Below, one piece after another: positions 52,620 through 64,000 of a stretch of 64,000 bases of DNA (positions are counted from its first letter, which is position 1; the number at the start of each line of letters is the position of its first letter). The notes under the pieces are model-generated. The model saw only the letters and a list, made by a program, of their open reading frames with translations, ran no database searches and was not told the DNA's origin. Position numbers and translations under genes: made by a program. Origin of the DNA: Dermatophagoides farinae (taxonomy: Eukaryota; Arthropoda; Arachnida; Sarcoptiformes; Pyroglyphidae); the NCBI RefSeq assembly GCF_024713945.1, contig NC_134682.1, positions 3,224,001 to 3,288,000 of the forward strand, written 5' to 3'.

Positions 52620-52857
52620 CTTTTTTTTCTCTCACATTTTTTTTCCAGGTCGAATCTGGTGAAATCTGAGATGATGATGATGATGATGATGAAAAATTAT
52701 GACAATATTTTTCGTGCTTGAATTCACCGTTTAAATATGTTGTGCTGCCGTTGGTTGGCTTGTAGTATTTGGCCATCCAACCAAGATAATAGATTTGGCT
52801 TAAATAATAAATTGGTGGCAACAATGTCTTGGTAAAACATATATATATATTACACAA
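52620..52857 (-). CDS. Weak minus-strand coding-like frame
   Basis: A frame of about 79 codons reads LLPPIYYLSQIYYLGWM, AKYYKPTNGSTTYLNGEF and then a Ser run from a TCA repeat. The first 50 residues have a balanced, protein-like composition; the remainder looks like repeat and A/T-run translation. No family is recognised and no partner exons were found. It lies close to and opposite the small plus-strand gene. Confidence 0.25.
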
Positions 52858-52912
52858 TTGTACATAGGAAAAATAGTCATCCTTATTATACTTGTTTTTT
52901 TTCGGAAAAAAA

Positions 52913-53455
52913 ATGTCGATAGAGAGCTTTGGAGATGGTCATAATGGCATCAAAAAACAAAGATGGTTGACATATGTTGATATATCATGTCAGTATAGTT
53001 TAGTTTTGAACATCCATTTTTACGATGAATTCAATGAAAAATTCATGCAACAAAAAATCATCATCAATTTCATTAATTACAGTGATGGTAATAATATCGA
53101 TGATAATCAGTCAACTTTTCAATCATCAATCTGATGCATTTATCACAAGATTTAATCGTGATCACAAAATTTATTAGTAAGTAATTGTTTAAATGATTGA
53201 TGATGATTTATATTTCTTGAAATTATAATTTTAAGAAATGATAAAAAAAAAAAATTTTTTTTTTTTTAGTAAAGCTGGCGGTGGATATCCAGTTATTGGT
53301 CTAAACTATTGGAAACAACGAATGTAAATAAATTCATGCTTGTTTGAATTTTTGATTATTTAAAAATACCAACCCCCCATAGAAAATGGATCATGACTGG
53401 AACATTTGATCAGAGCATAAAATCGATGAATAATAATAAAAAATCTAAATCCTAA
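52913..53455 (+). CDS. Small three-exon gene or relic of unknown family
   Basis: Two good introns, 53177-53269 (GTAAGT...TTTTTTTAG) and 53324-53382 (GTAAAT...CCCCATAG), join three pieces in phase: ...TRFNRDHKIYY, KAGGGYPVIGLNYWKQR and IKWIMTGTFDQSIK, ending at TAA 53453-53455. Upstream, a frame from ATG 52913 reads SIESFGDGHNGIKKQRWLTY and VDISCQYSLVLNIHFYDEF, but it sits one base out of frame with the spliced part and stops at 53132-53134. A short ATG-led overlap frame from about 53101 could be the start instead. Either the 5' part is wrongly read or the copy has a frame break. The product is not recognised. Confidence 0.4.
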
Positions 53456-55575
53456 GGAATTTCTTTTTCGATGCTGTCCATCTGGAAGAAAAAAAAATTT
53501 GTCACAAATGCACAATTTCAATTATTATTTCGAATTATTCACAATGAATCAATCAATCAATTTATTGATTGATTGATATTTGTGGTCATCATCATTATCA
53601 TTATTTCTAATGTATTAAAAAAAAAGACGATTATTTTGAAAAAAATAAATTTTGTTTCTCAAACAGAAAAAAAAATTCACTCTAATCTATCGCCATCTAT
53701 CGGCGGATGGTACAAATTATCAAGGACATTTGGGATTATATCAATTTTCATTATAGCAATTTTTATATGTTTCACATGAATTTTCTTTCGAGTGTTTTTT
53801 GTTGTTGTTGTTGTTGTTGTGTTGTTTATTATTTGGTGGTTGTATATTGCATACATTGCGCATTTCAATTTTCATCATCATCATCATCATCATCAGCATC
53901 AGCAAATATCATATAAGCTCTTTTTATATATATATATGATTATTATCGAAATAAAAAATCTATACAATCCACCACAACAACGACGACGTGATTAAAAGAA
54001 AAACGACGACGACGACGACGACGACAACAACAACGACAACAACAACGACAAAGGCGACAGCAACAATAACGACAATAAATGAAAACATAAAAGAATTTTC
54101 TGTGATGAAAAAATAACAAGAATTATTTTCTTTTATTATTATTTGAACAACAACAACAACAACAACAAAAAATTGACAATTAATCCGTGACCAATATTTC
54201 AACTGAAACAAGCATACCATTCATTTGACTATCATAAAAAATTGAATGTATATGACAACAATGAAATCATCATCATCATCAATCAATAAACGTTTACAAT
54301 TATTGACGATTCAGAATCAGTTTCTACACGAAGAATCTAAATTTTTGTCAAAGTATATTGTTGATCAAATGTCGCAATATTACATATCATGAATAGATAT
54401 GATTCGAATCAATGTAATTCTTGAAAGTTGAAGAAATTTTCCATTTTGATTACTCTCTAAGAAAAAAAAGGAACGGTATTTTTACCCATTAACATCGTCA
54501 TCGTTATCGTAATCCATTGTTTGTTTGTATTGTCATCCATTGAATTATTTGTTGAATCGAATATAATTTTTTTCGAATGACATTGAATTTTTTTTCTCAT
54601 TTTCATCTTTTTATCGTTCTCACTTTAACCACTTGATTCGGTCGATCGGTACATGCAAAACGAAAAAAAAACCTAATCATTATTGTCAACACATCCACAG
54701 TGTGAAATGATTTAATTTCCAAAGAATGATTCATTTTAAATCAAATTCCATTCGAATCATTCGAATTTTATTTTTTCGATTTTGTTTTTTTTGTTGTTGT
54801 TGATAACTGCTTCGATGATTGTGTGGTGGTAAATGCAATCGAAATTGTTTTCAACCACAACCAAAAAACAGCCGATCAGTATCAACGATTATAATCAACA
54901 AAATATAAATCAATTTTAGCAATGAAAAATCTTCAAACATTTACAACAAAACATCATCACTATCGACTATAATCCTATTGGACGATTCATCGAATGTTTT
55001 TTTGTTTTTATGTGCATAATAATACACACAGCTATTCAGCATCTGACGAATAACAAAAACAAAAAAACAAAAAAAACGGCAACGATTATCATCAAGCATC
55101 ATCATCAAAATTATATTTATATTTTTTTTTTCTTGTGAAAGAAAAACATTTAAAAAAAAAACGTCGCGACATAATCGAAATTCTATGATAAAATAATAAT
55201 TGTAAAAAACATATAGAAATATCATCATCATCATATCATTCAAGACGGCGACAAAAAGTTTCCATATTTTTTTTCGTCTCAAGATTATATTTGATTATCA
55301 TGGATAGTATGGTGGTGGTGATGAGGATCATATAACATTGTAATCATCATTGATTCGATAAATGAACAACGTCAATCTAATAAACACACGATACACAAAA
55401 TACGAGCCAAAACGACAAAGAAAAGAAAAAATTTAATTTCAACAACAACGAAAGTTGAAGAGTTAAATATTTGAAACAAAAATTGAATACCATTTACGAT
55501 CCATGAATGTGATTTTTTTTATCTTTGATCTTTTCAACATACACAAATATCCGAATAATTACAAAACGGACAAAA
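53456..55575. other. Spacer upstream of the FRS2-like gene
   Basis: 2.1 kb without an accepted gene. Hydrophobic frames at 53573-53995 follow GTT/CAT repeats. A long CAA/ACG-type run occupies about 53972-54080. The last few hundred bases should include the promoter and leader of the FRS2-like gene. Confidence 0.5.
53972..54080 (+). repeat. Impure ACG/ACA trinucleotide array
   Basis: A run of eight ACG units plus mixed CAA, CGA and GGC triplets, strikingly CG-containing for this window. Minus-strand reading gives only poly-Val. Confidence 0.75.
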
Positions 55576-57471
55576 ATGGGTTGTGCATATTCAAATCATA
55601 ATAAACGTTCGAAAACGAAATCGAATAATAATGTTCAAATGATTAATCGTAATGGAGTTGTCAATGATTCTGCTAGAAATCGTCATCGTGATGCAAATGA
55701 CAATTCAAATCAGCGGCGTATTTTTGAGGTAATTTTGATTTTTGAATATTGAAATATAAAGCTGATTGATTTTTTTTAACAGGCCACATATCTTTCATTG
55801 AATGGACTAAGACAATCTGGTCAAATTGAAATAACCGATAATGAATTGGTATTCCAATATGGGGATAATAAACGCCTTGATTGGCCATTAAAGTGAGATT
55901 TTTTTTCTTTTAATGATTTTTTGTGTAACTATTGATCGTCTTTTTTTTATTCAATAGATATCTTCGTGGATATGGCTGTTCTGATGGATGGTTTAGTTTT
56001 GAATGTGGTCGTAAATGTTTAACTGGACAAGGACATCATATATTTGAATGTTCACGTGCCGATCAATTGTTGAATACATTAGTTCAGCAGATTGGAGTAA
56101 TGTCCAGTTCCATTAATCAGATTCATAATAATAGCGCCAATCAACAACATTTGTCACATTCCCATTCACAAATGAGCAATGATTTGGTTTCACTGTCCAA
56201 CAATGGTCCATTATCATTACATGAATATCAGAATTTGACATCATTTACAAATGATTTGAGTAGACCTGGATCAAATTTAGATCATGTAATACCCGTTAAT
56301 AGCCAGATGCCAACAACAAGATCATCGAGTAGTACAGGTGTACATACATACCTCAATTCGACTGTGATAAATGGACAAATGAAATCACAGCCAAACTATT
56401 ATAGCACAAATCCAATGTCACACAACAGTAGTGGAGCATCATCACGTTTGACTGGATCAAAACATTCATTAGATGAAACCGAATTAAATGGTGTTGGTCA
56501 TAATTATCGATGGTCATCATCCGGTATCGGTAATCATTCATACGATTCACGTACATTGCCTTCTTCAATGATGCGAAAAGAAAGTTCTACATCACATGCA
56601 TATGTCAACGCATCGAATGTTGGAAATACTACTATTAATAATAATGACACAAAAAACAATCGTATTCGAAGAAGTAGTGATTCTAATCATGATCATCTTT
56701 ATCTAAATCATCATCATTTACATTCATACAATATGAACATGATAAATGCAAAAAAGTTGGAACAGATTCAAGCCAAAATGGATGAATCAGATAATCTGGG
56801 AACATTTTGTTATGTCAATTTTGATCAGAATGTGATTAAGAATCGAAAATCGACGATCAGTGGTATATGATTTTATTTTATGATCAATTATCAAATTTCT
56901 TATTTTTGGTTGTTATTTTACAGGATTCAAAAATCGTTTTAGTAATAATAATTCCCGAGTGGTCACACCAGAATCCTATGTTCAATTAGATTTGAATAGT
57001 AAAATTGACGGTGATATTGATACAAATAATAGCCTACAACAACAACAACAACCACAGCAGCCTAACAGTCTTGTGGATACAGATGGTGATCAAATCAATA
57101 ATGTCAATGGTGGTGGTGGTGGTGATGCTGATTCATTAATCAATCGAAAATATTCATCATCTAGTATGGTCGCGATAAATGGTCAATGTATTCCGGCAAA
57201 TATGACGAAAATTAATGACAAATTTTCATTCGTGATAATCAATAATAATAATAATAATGATAGTCATAATGGAATCGTTAATGATTCGAATCGAATTCGA
57301 CGAAATTCAACAAACAATCTGAAAACATCGAATAATAATGGTGTTTCAAATTTTTCTCAAACAATAGGAATCCCAACTACAACGACGACCACAACTGTTC
57401 CATACGCTCAGATTGATTTTGCCAAAACATTAGCATTACAAGCATCGACAGCTAATCATCGAAAATTATAG
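55576..57471 (+). CDS. FRS2-like myristoylated PTB-domain adaptor
   Basis: Exons 55576-55728, 55783-55892, 55958-56862 and 56924-57471 join in phase to 571 residues. The start MGCAYS is an N-myristoylation signal followed by basic residues. The PTB domain (about residues 50-135) matches FRS2: YLSLNGLRQSGQIEITDNEL, LDWPLKYLRGYGCSDGWFSF, ECGRKCLTGQGHHIFECSRA. The tail keeps FRS2-type tyrosines: Grb2-like YxN at HTYLN (about 219), HAYVN (about 303) and CYVN (about 374), and Shp2-like SYVQLDL (about 408) and PYAQIDF (about 550), comparable with NYIQVDLE and LYAVIDIE of vertebrate FRS2. The protein should link FGF/Trk-type receptor kinases to Ras-MAPK signalling at the membrane. It converges with the ERICH3-like gene. 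Confidence 0.88.
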
Positions 57472-57886
57472 TCAAATTTTAGAAAACATTATATTACTTT
57501 AAGAACTTATTACACACACACACACACACCTTAAAGACCTTATATCCAATTTTACAAGATTGAATCAAAAAAAAACTAGTGGGACCGAATTATTCATTTA
57601 TTCAATTGTTTTTTTTTTAAATTTGTTTTCGTTTTGAATCATTTTTTTTTTTACAAACAAAAAAAAAGAATCTATTGTACTTTCATTCAATTTTTTTTGT
57701 TGTTGTTGTTGTAAATATTTTATTTGACAAAAAAAAAATTCATCGTTATTGAATCACACTAATAATATTGAATTATTAGTGTGATGAAAAAAAATATATA
57801 TTTTCTCATGATATTTTCTGTTGAAAATCGAACAAAAACAAATCAATTTATTCATCATTATCGAGCAGAGATTATTATTATTATCG

Positions 57887-57921
<35 letters not shown>

Positions 57922-58125
57922 AAACAAATTGTAAATTTTTATTTTCAACAATCGATCAAAATTATTTTTATTATTATCATTAATGATGAGACAAGATAAT
58001 TTACTGATGGATTATTTGTTGGACTGAAATTAAAGAATTTAGAATCGTTTTGTTGATCAAATGCTTTATTTTTTGTTTGAGATAAATAAATTGGAAAGGA
58101 AATGAAAAACAAATGATCATTTATT
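57472..58125. other. Convergent 3' regions of the FRS2-like and ERICH3-like genes
   Basis: 654 bp shared by the two gene ends. CA runs lie at about 57513-57528 and 57892-57916, with several T and A runs. A perfect 14-bp hairpin is listed separately. No other gene seen. Confidence 0.5.
57753..57785 (+). other. Perfect 14-bp hairpin in the FRS2-like 3' region
   Basis: ATCACACTAATAAT (57753-57766) and ATTATTAGTGTGAT (57772-57785) are exact reverse complements around a 5-base ATTGA loop, about 280 bp past the stop. It is not built of a simple repeat. Confidence 0.8.
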
Positions 58126-60612
58126 TTATTCATCATCATCATCATCATCATCAGAATTCGAATGATTGTTGTTGATGAAAATCTGTGGCATAGTTTCACT
58201 GTCGATATCTATGGCATAATAATTATCATCATCATCATCATCATCATTATCTTCTTCATCATCATCATTAATCATTGGCAATAAATTTTCTTTAGTAACT
58301 TTTTTCAAATTCGTTGCTGAATCGAAACGAATCGTTCTATCATGTTTTTTGTAATCATCTATTATTTTCATTGAATTGTCCATTGAATGTTGACCGCTTG
58401 TGGTCATCATCATTGTTTTATTATTATCATGGTTTTCAACATTATTCATTAACTTTATAGCTGATGTTATTGTTGATGATTGTTCCGTTATAATATTCGA
58501 ATTCCTGTGGATATTTTCCGTATCATGTACTAATATTTCATCACCTTTGTTATTATCATCATAATTTTGATGACCGTTCTCATTATGGACAACAAAACTA
58601 TTCAAATTATGATCCAAGGTTGTTTTCATTTGTTCCTTTTGTTCTTGTTCATGGACATTTTTATTTTTACCATTCATCATTGGAATAGGAAGAAAATCTA
58701 TTTGAATTCTATTTGGTGTTATTGGCGTTTCACTCATGGATTCATGGTTATTATCATTGTTACGGTTGTTGATATTATTATGATGTTTAATATTAACATT
58801 TTCATCATCATCATAGTAATGATTTTGATGATAGTGATCTAATGACAATGCCCCGTTGATCATCACTATTTGTTGTTGTTGATTTTGTTGTTTCGTTGTT
58901 TGTATTTGATCATGATGAACATGATGATCATTATGGTAATCAGCAAACATTATTTGACAATTGAAACAGGCTCTACTACCAATCACATCGATTATAGTGA
59001 AATGTGATAATGTTGTTCCAGGTCGATGTTTCCGTTCACAACATGTATTCAGACGTAAATCTCTTATACCATTGACTAGAATGTTTATTGCAAATGAATT
59101 GTTTATATGTGGTCGTATGTCGAATGTGAATGTTTCTGTAAAAAAAACGTTCATTCAATATATTTAATTTTTATACAGCCAAATTCACAAAATTACATAC
59201 CTCTCGGTTTGACAAATCCATCATAAATAAGAATAGAATTACCACCAACAGTTATTTGTTGATAAACTTTGATATTACGTTTGTCACCAATATTGGTGGC
59301 ACCATTTAGACCATTATAACGTAAAATCATTTTTACTCGTTGCTTACCAGATGTACATGTCTTTATAAATCGTTTATCGAATGCATAATATTTTTTATTT
59401 GAAATTGAACCTGAACTTCCACTACTACTGCTTGTCGTAGCGATATCCATAGCAAATAATGTTTTCTTTCCATTATAATATTTATAATTAAATGGAGAAA
59501 CTGGAGATGGCGTTTTAAGCTCGTCATCATCATAATTATCATCATTGGACGAATCATCAAATGATTCTCCATCCAATGATTTGATTTCATCATCATCTTT
59601 ATTATCATCATGTTCTTCTGGTAATTGTACAGTGGCCAAGCTGATTGATTTTTTCATATTAAACATTGATTTCGTATGATGATCAACTTTATTATCATTG
59701 GAAATAGATTCATCACGTGAAATGCTACGTTGTAGTCTTGATCTACCATATGAAGATTTAGGACGTTTTGAAATCGATAATCTGGACAATTGTGGCGTTG
59801 ATAGACAGGGCTGTTTTGCAATAGCTATACCAGCTGATTCTTGATATTCACCCGTAGAAATATCATGAAGACTTTTACATTTGGTTTGTTCCAAATTTCT
59901 ATTTCTAATATTTGTTTTATTGGAATCTAGAAAAATTTTGCTTTAAAATAAATATAAATCAACAACAATCTTCATGATGTCTACCTTGTTCATGATGTTC
60001 TTTTATTGTTTTAATCATTCGATCAAGTTTCTGTAACAAAATTGTTCGTTGTTGATCTGGATTTGTTTGATCAGATTTTTTACCATTGTTGCCATTCTTA
60101 GCAACAATAGATCTTGCATGATCAAGTAATTCATTGGTATCGATCATGGAATCGTAATGATTCGAATAATTGTTATCATCACCATTCTGTACCATTTCAT
60201 TTAATATTCGATACAATTCACGACGATGTTTTCTTTCAACATTTTGTTTATGTTTCGTACTTGATATTTCATCAACAATTTTATTATCTTTACTGATCTG
60301 CATAACATATATTTGTGATTAGATTATTATCATAATCATTTTAACATCTCCTACATAGAAAAGAGAAAAAAAACATAGACAAAATATACTCACAATATTC
60401 GATTTAAGAAGATGACGTCTGATTTGTGGTTTACGAAAATGAATTTTTAGATGAGGATCTCGAAGACTATTGTATGATCCGATTATACTAGTGATAATGA
60501 TGATGATGATGATGTTTAATTATCATAATTAACGTTGATATTTCAAAAAAAAACATTGAAAATAAACTTACTCGTTTGATTTTTTCATTTGTATCGAATT
60601 GGAATTCCACAT
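58126..60612 (-). CDS. ERICH3: ERICH3-like protein with DUF4590 domain
   Basis: Five exons on the minus strand, 60612-60572, 60487-60394, 60297-59985, 59926-59201 and 59135-58126, splice in phase to 727 residues. The first two exons, too short for an ORF search, encode IIGSYNSLRDPHLKIHF and RKPQIRRHLLKSNI, matching the N-terminal YNSLxDxHLxxxFxxxxIRRHLL signature of ERICH3. The DUF4590 domain (about residues 340-455) reads RVKMILRYNG, IKVYQQITVGGNSILIYDG, TFTFDIRPHINNSFAINI, LVNGIRDLRLNTCCERKHRPG and ACFNCQIMF. Its conserved CCExKHRxG and paired Cys suggest a metal- or disulfide-stabilised fold. The rest is disordered: Asn/His/Asp-rich with a terminal poly-Asp tail. Vertebrate ERICH3 is linked to primary cilia; the same role here is inference. 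Orthology is well supported. Confidence 0.85.
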
Positions 60613-60788
60613 TCTATTTTTTTTAAAAAAAATTTTCATTTAATGGATAATTTATTTGAAGAAAAAATTAATAAATATTTCATTTAATATATTCAATGGC
60701 CATTCATAGTGGTTGTTTGGTCAAACATCATCACTATACAATCACATGTGAATGATTATTAAAAATTTATGACCATTTGATTTTTAAA

Positions 60789-61180
60789 GTTGTCGTTGTT
60801 CATCAGCCATCATTCCCAAACGTTATTGTTACTTGTGAATGGATTTATTATTTACAAAATGAAATATGGAATCAATATATATATATTTGTTTGATCGATC
60901 CCGGAACTGAATTTCAGAATTTCAATATATATATAATAAAAATTAGGGAATTTGTTTTGGACATTTATTCCTACACTCTTGGTCACCATAGTGACTGATT
61001 TTTTTTATATTTTCTCAAAAGAATCATATGAACAACAACAACAAAATTATATTCTAGAAACGTCTCTACAGATTTGGATCGAAGAACCAAAATATTTCAA
61101 TGCACACACGCACACACATACTGACGTTGATGGTTTGTTCAAATTCTATAATTATCGGTCACAAATAAGCCTAAATTGAT
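60789..61180 (+). other. Coding-like stretch, two overlapping frames
   Basis: A frame read as VVVVHQPSFPNVIVTCEWIY and on to DIYSYTLGHHSD (stop at about 60996-60998) is followed in the next frame by YILETSLQIWIEEPKYFNA, ending at about 61179. The residue mix is better than in the neighbouring spacer, but no splice pair, start or family supports a gene. It may be a decayed gene. Confidence 0.2.
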
Positions 61181-62313
61181 TAAATTTAAAATTAATAAAA
61201 GATGCCTGTGCGTAGGATTTAATTTATTTACATATTTATTTTAACCTTGAAAACAAAACAGAAACAAAAAATCTAAAAAAGAAAACGATGATGCTTGAAA
61301 ACATTGTCATGGCTAAATAATAATGGTCATTACAATGAATAATGAGTTTTATTATTAATCAGAGAATTGGTCAATAATAGACTTGAATTCATTTTAAATT
61401 TTTATTTCTAGAAGGGGAAAAAAATTTCTTTACCAAACGGATTGATTGATACAATCTATGTTTAAATTCGGGTCAATGATGGATCATTTATCATCATAAA
61501 TATATTGTGTGTTTCGGTGATTCATCCAATTCATTTTTAATCTAAATCAAAAAAAAAAAAAAAAAGAAGAGACAAGGTGTGTCATTATCAATAATAATAA
61601 AAATAAAAACACGTGTATGTTGACCTCACCTACAAATACAGATACGAAAAAAAAGTCATCATCATCATCATCATCATTTTTTTCTGGCAACGAATTGAAT
61701 TGAAACTCGGCGAGAAAAGAAAAGACAATGTGTTATCGTTTTGTTAAGTAACAAAATAAAATTTCGTTGATTTTTTTTTTGTCTCTTATTTGTTGTGAAA
61801 TTTATTTTATGAGATTTATTCCAACAGCAACAACTTTTTGTTGTTGTTGTTGTTGTTGATATTGCAATAAATGTATAGATCAATAGAGTGCAAGAAAAAA
61901 GAAAAAATTTATGATGATGATATAACACAGCAACAACAACAACAACGATTGTAAAATAATTAGAATTTAAAATTAGTCAATGGAAATGGAAATAAAATTT
62001 ACACAGAGAAATTTTTTGTTTCATTGAAAAACATTGTTAACAAACAAACAAAAAAAAAGAAAGAAATTAGTGTCAATATTGGAATAATTATCAAAATCGT
62101 TAATAGATTTCTATCTCTTAGATATTCAATCGTGGTTATTTATTTTTCGACAAATGATGATGATCCAATGTTGATCCTTGAGATTTTCTTCTTTTTTTTT
62201 ATTTGCAAACAAATTCATTTATTCATAAATGAATCACAAATGTTTTTTAAAATTCAATGTCATCATTAGCTAGTGTTGAATGATAGATGAGAAATAAGAT
62301 TTTTATTTCTCAG

Positions 62314-62494
62314 ACATGAAAATGCATTGAAACGTTATGATGATGATGATGATGTCCATTTAGGTCCGGAAGTATGGACCGGAACTTTTTTTCCGAGAAA
62401 ACTACAATGTGACCAATTATTATCCATTGGAATTTCAATGTTGTCTTACGAGATAATTGTTTCAATTATAATGATAATAATAATAATGTTTTAA
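62314..62494 (+). other. Possible isolated exon
   Basis: After a T-rich acceptor TTTTTATTTCTCAG (AG at 62312-62313) a frame of 59 codons reads HENALKRYDDDDDVHLG, PEVWTGTFFPRKLQCDQLLS, then a hydrophobic end and TAA at 62492-62494. The first 45 residues look coding; the end follows an ATA/ATG run. No partner exon identified. Confidence 0.25.
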
Positions 62495-64000
62495 CTTGTT
62501 CATTTTGGATCAAAAAATTACTAATTGCTTAGATGTAATTGTTTTTTTTGTCTAAAATAATTTTTCAACCATAAAAGTCGAATGCTGAAGATGTTGTTAG
62601 ACTGATAATTATCCAAACTTATGATGAAATAATCAAAAAAAAATTCATTTCAAAAAAAGGTGAGGCATGCATTATATGCCGAAAAAAAACCTGTGAACTA
62701 CAGTTTAGATTCAAAAAAAAAATTACTGAAACTGGTCATTTAACAAAGTTAAACAGTGAAAAATGTTGGACAGTTTTTCATTTTTTTTTTCGTTCATCAT
62801 CATAATCGTTGTTCATCATCGAGAAAAAAAAACATATCAACAGGTCAAGCAGAACGAACATTGATTGAAATTATCATTGTTGTGTGTGTGTATGTGTGTA
62901 GTTGATGTGTATGCTATAAGTAAATCCAAAATTGAATGAATCTTCATTGTCAAGATCTAGATCATCATATAATCATCATCATTATTCAAACAGCAAGAGA
63001 GATTTTTTTTCTGGAACTAATATTGGAAATGTATGGAAATTTACAAGTTTGTAGTCATAAATAAATATATAATAATCGCCATAGTCATATCTTTTTGTTT
63101 TCTAGTTAAAATCCTATGTTTTGATTAATGAAATTCATGTTCATCAATTTCATTCTATCCGAATGATTGATTTGATCATTTGTAACCATGAAGAATTGAA
63201 AAAGATCCCACAGATCAATGTGTGTGTGTGAGAGTGAAATTTGAAGGAAGTCCAGTGAAAAAAAAAAATTTTTTTTTTCTTCTACATGATTGTTAATTGT
63301 TCAGATTTTATTATCATCGTTTGAAAGCTTCTATAAGTTTTTTTTAAATTTTCAACAATAAAAAATGATGAGCTTTAAAACATCATCACACTTATCAAAC
63401 ACACATATACTGACCGTTGGCCACACACACACACACACACACGCATAGAGAAAGATGTTCATTGTAATATTGAAATAAATGACAGACAAATTTATTGTAA
63501 AAATGATGATGATGATGATGATGATGATGTTGTCCAATTAGCATCTATTTGTTGTTCTTGTTGTTGTTATTGAATAGGCTTCCATATTCATCGTTTTATA
63601 TGGATAAAGTTTTGAAAAATTTAAAAGAGAAAGGAACACATTCAATCAACAATACCGTTTGAAACAACAACAACAACAGATAATGATGATAATAAATGTA
63701 AAAAAAAGAAGAGTTTCCATAGTGAATAAAAGTGTGAAATAACAAAAAAAATAAGAGAAAGAATTAGACATATGAATGAGCCAAAACACGCCATATTGGA
63801 TGGAAAAAAAATCATGATGATCTCATGATGAACACATAGAAAAAAACATTTTCTCTTGCAAAGATTACCATAAAAGCTTCGAAAAATCTGGCCAAAATCA
63901 TCAAATCATTATTTGAAATCATTCGTGTTTGTGTGTGTGTGTGTGTATGTTTATTTGTGAAATCAAACGAAATCAAAAAAATTCAGTGATCATCATGATT

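Larger units (their letters stand above)
60613..64000. other. Spacer to the window end
   Basis: 3.4 kb holding the ERICH3-like promoter at its start and then mostly repeat-rich A+T DNA, with CA runs at about 63421-63442 and ATG runs at about 61653-61676 (as TCA) and 63504-63530. Two weak coding-like stretches are listed separately. Confidence 0.5.

Noticed and set aside
53707-54220. Frames rich in Val, Cys or His on both strands
   Set aside because: They are translations of GTT/CAT/ACG microsatellites without start context or homology.

Overview
The window looks like nuclear DNA of an arthropod, most likely an astigmatan mite close to the house dust mites. The reasons are a strongly A+T-rich sequence, compact genes with introns of about 60-90 bp using GTAAGT/TTTTAG-like sites, abundant ATG/TCA, CA/TG and homopolymer runs, an intron-free pair of arthropod muscle-type actins, and invertebrate-style Shank, FRS2-like and MOSPD2-like genes. 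The species call is inference; the gene calls rest on reading frames, splice phases and remembered family motifs. No prokaryotic or viral genes and no CRISPR array were seen.

Layout. 1-1151: 3' end of an unidentified gene cut by the window edge. 2.6-4.3 kb (minus): a truncated DNA topoisomerase II copy. 4.3-6.1 kb (minus): three unplaced coding-like frames. 6.45-7.12 kb: a short TA-flanked inverted-repeat element, then a tRNA-like Pol III unit with tandem copies of its 3' end. 7.26-8.45 kb (minus): a three-exon single-pass membrane protein of unknown function. 8.68-14.92 kb (plus): three tandem gustatory-receptor-like seven-helix genes of 4-5 exons. 16.3-20.8 kb (plus): two actin genes with the same protein. 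21.2-23.3 kb (minus): a CRAL-TRIO/MSP/TM protein resembling MOSPD2.

The interval 23.3-44.8 kb is low-complexity, microsatellite-rich DNA with no gene I can defend, except one well-bounded candidate exon at 36.51-36.67 kb that fits in phase as a remote first coding exon of the next gene. 44.8-51.85 kb (plus): a complete multi-exon Shank/ProSAP scaffold (SPN, ankyrin, SH3, PDZ, long poly-Q linker, SAM). 52.9-53.5 kb: a small three-piece gene or gene relic. 55.6-57.5 kb (plus): an FRS2-like myristoylated PTB adaptor with conserved Shp2- and Grb2-type tyrosine motifs. 58.1-60.6 kb (minus): an ERICH3-like DUF4590 protein, convergent with the FRS2-like gene. 60.6-64 kb: spacer with two weak coding-like stretches.

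The genes do not form one pathway. They group as a local chemoreceptor expansion, a duplicated contractile gene pair and signalling/scaffold genes (Shank, FRS2-like). The most useful second looks are the tRNA-like Pol III unit, the topoisomerase II copy lacking its catalytic part, the actin pair whose similarity ends almost exactly at the coding exon, the possible two-ended Shank transcript, and several exons too short or ATG-free to be found by a simple ORF search.
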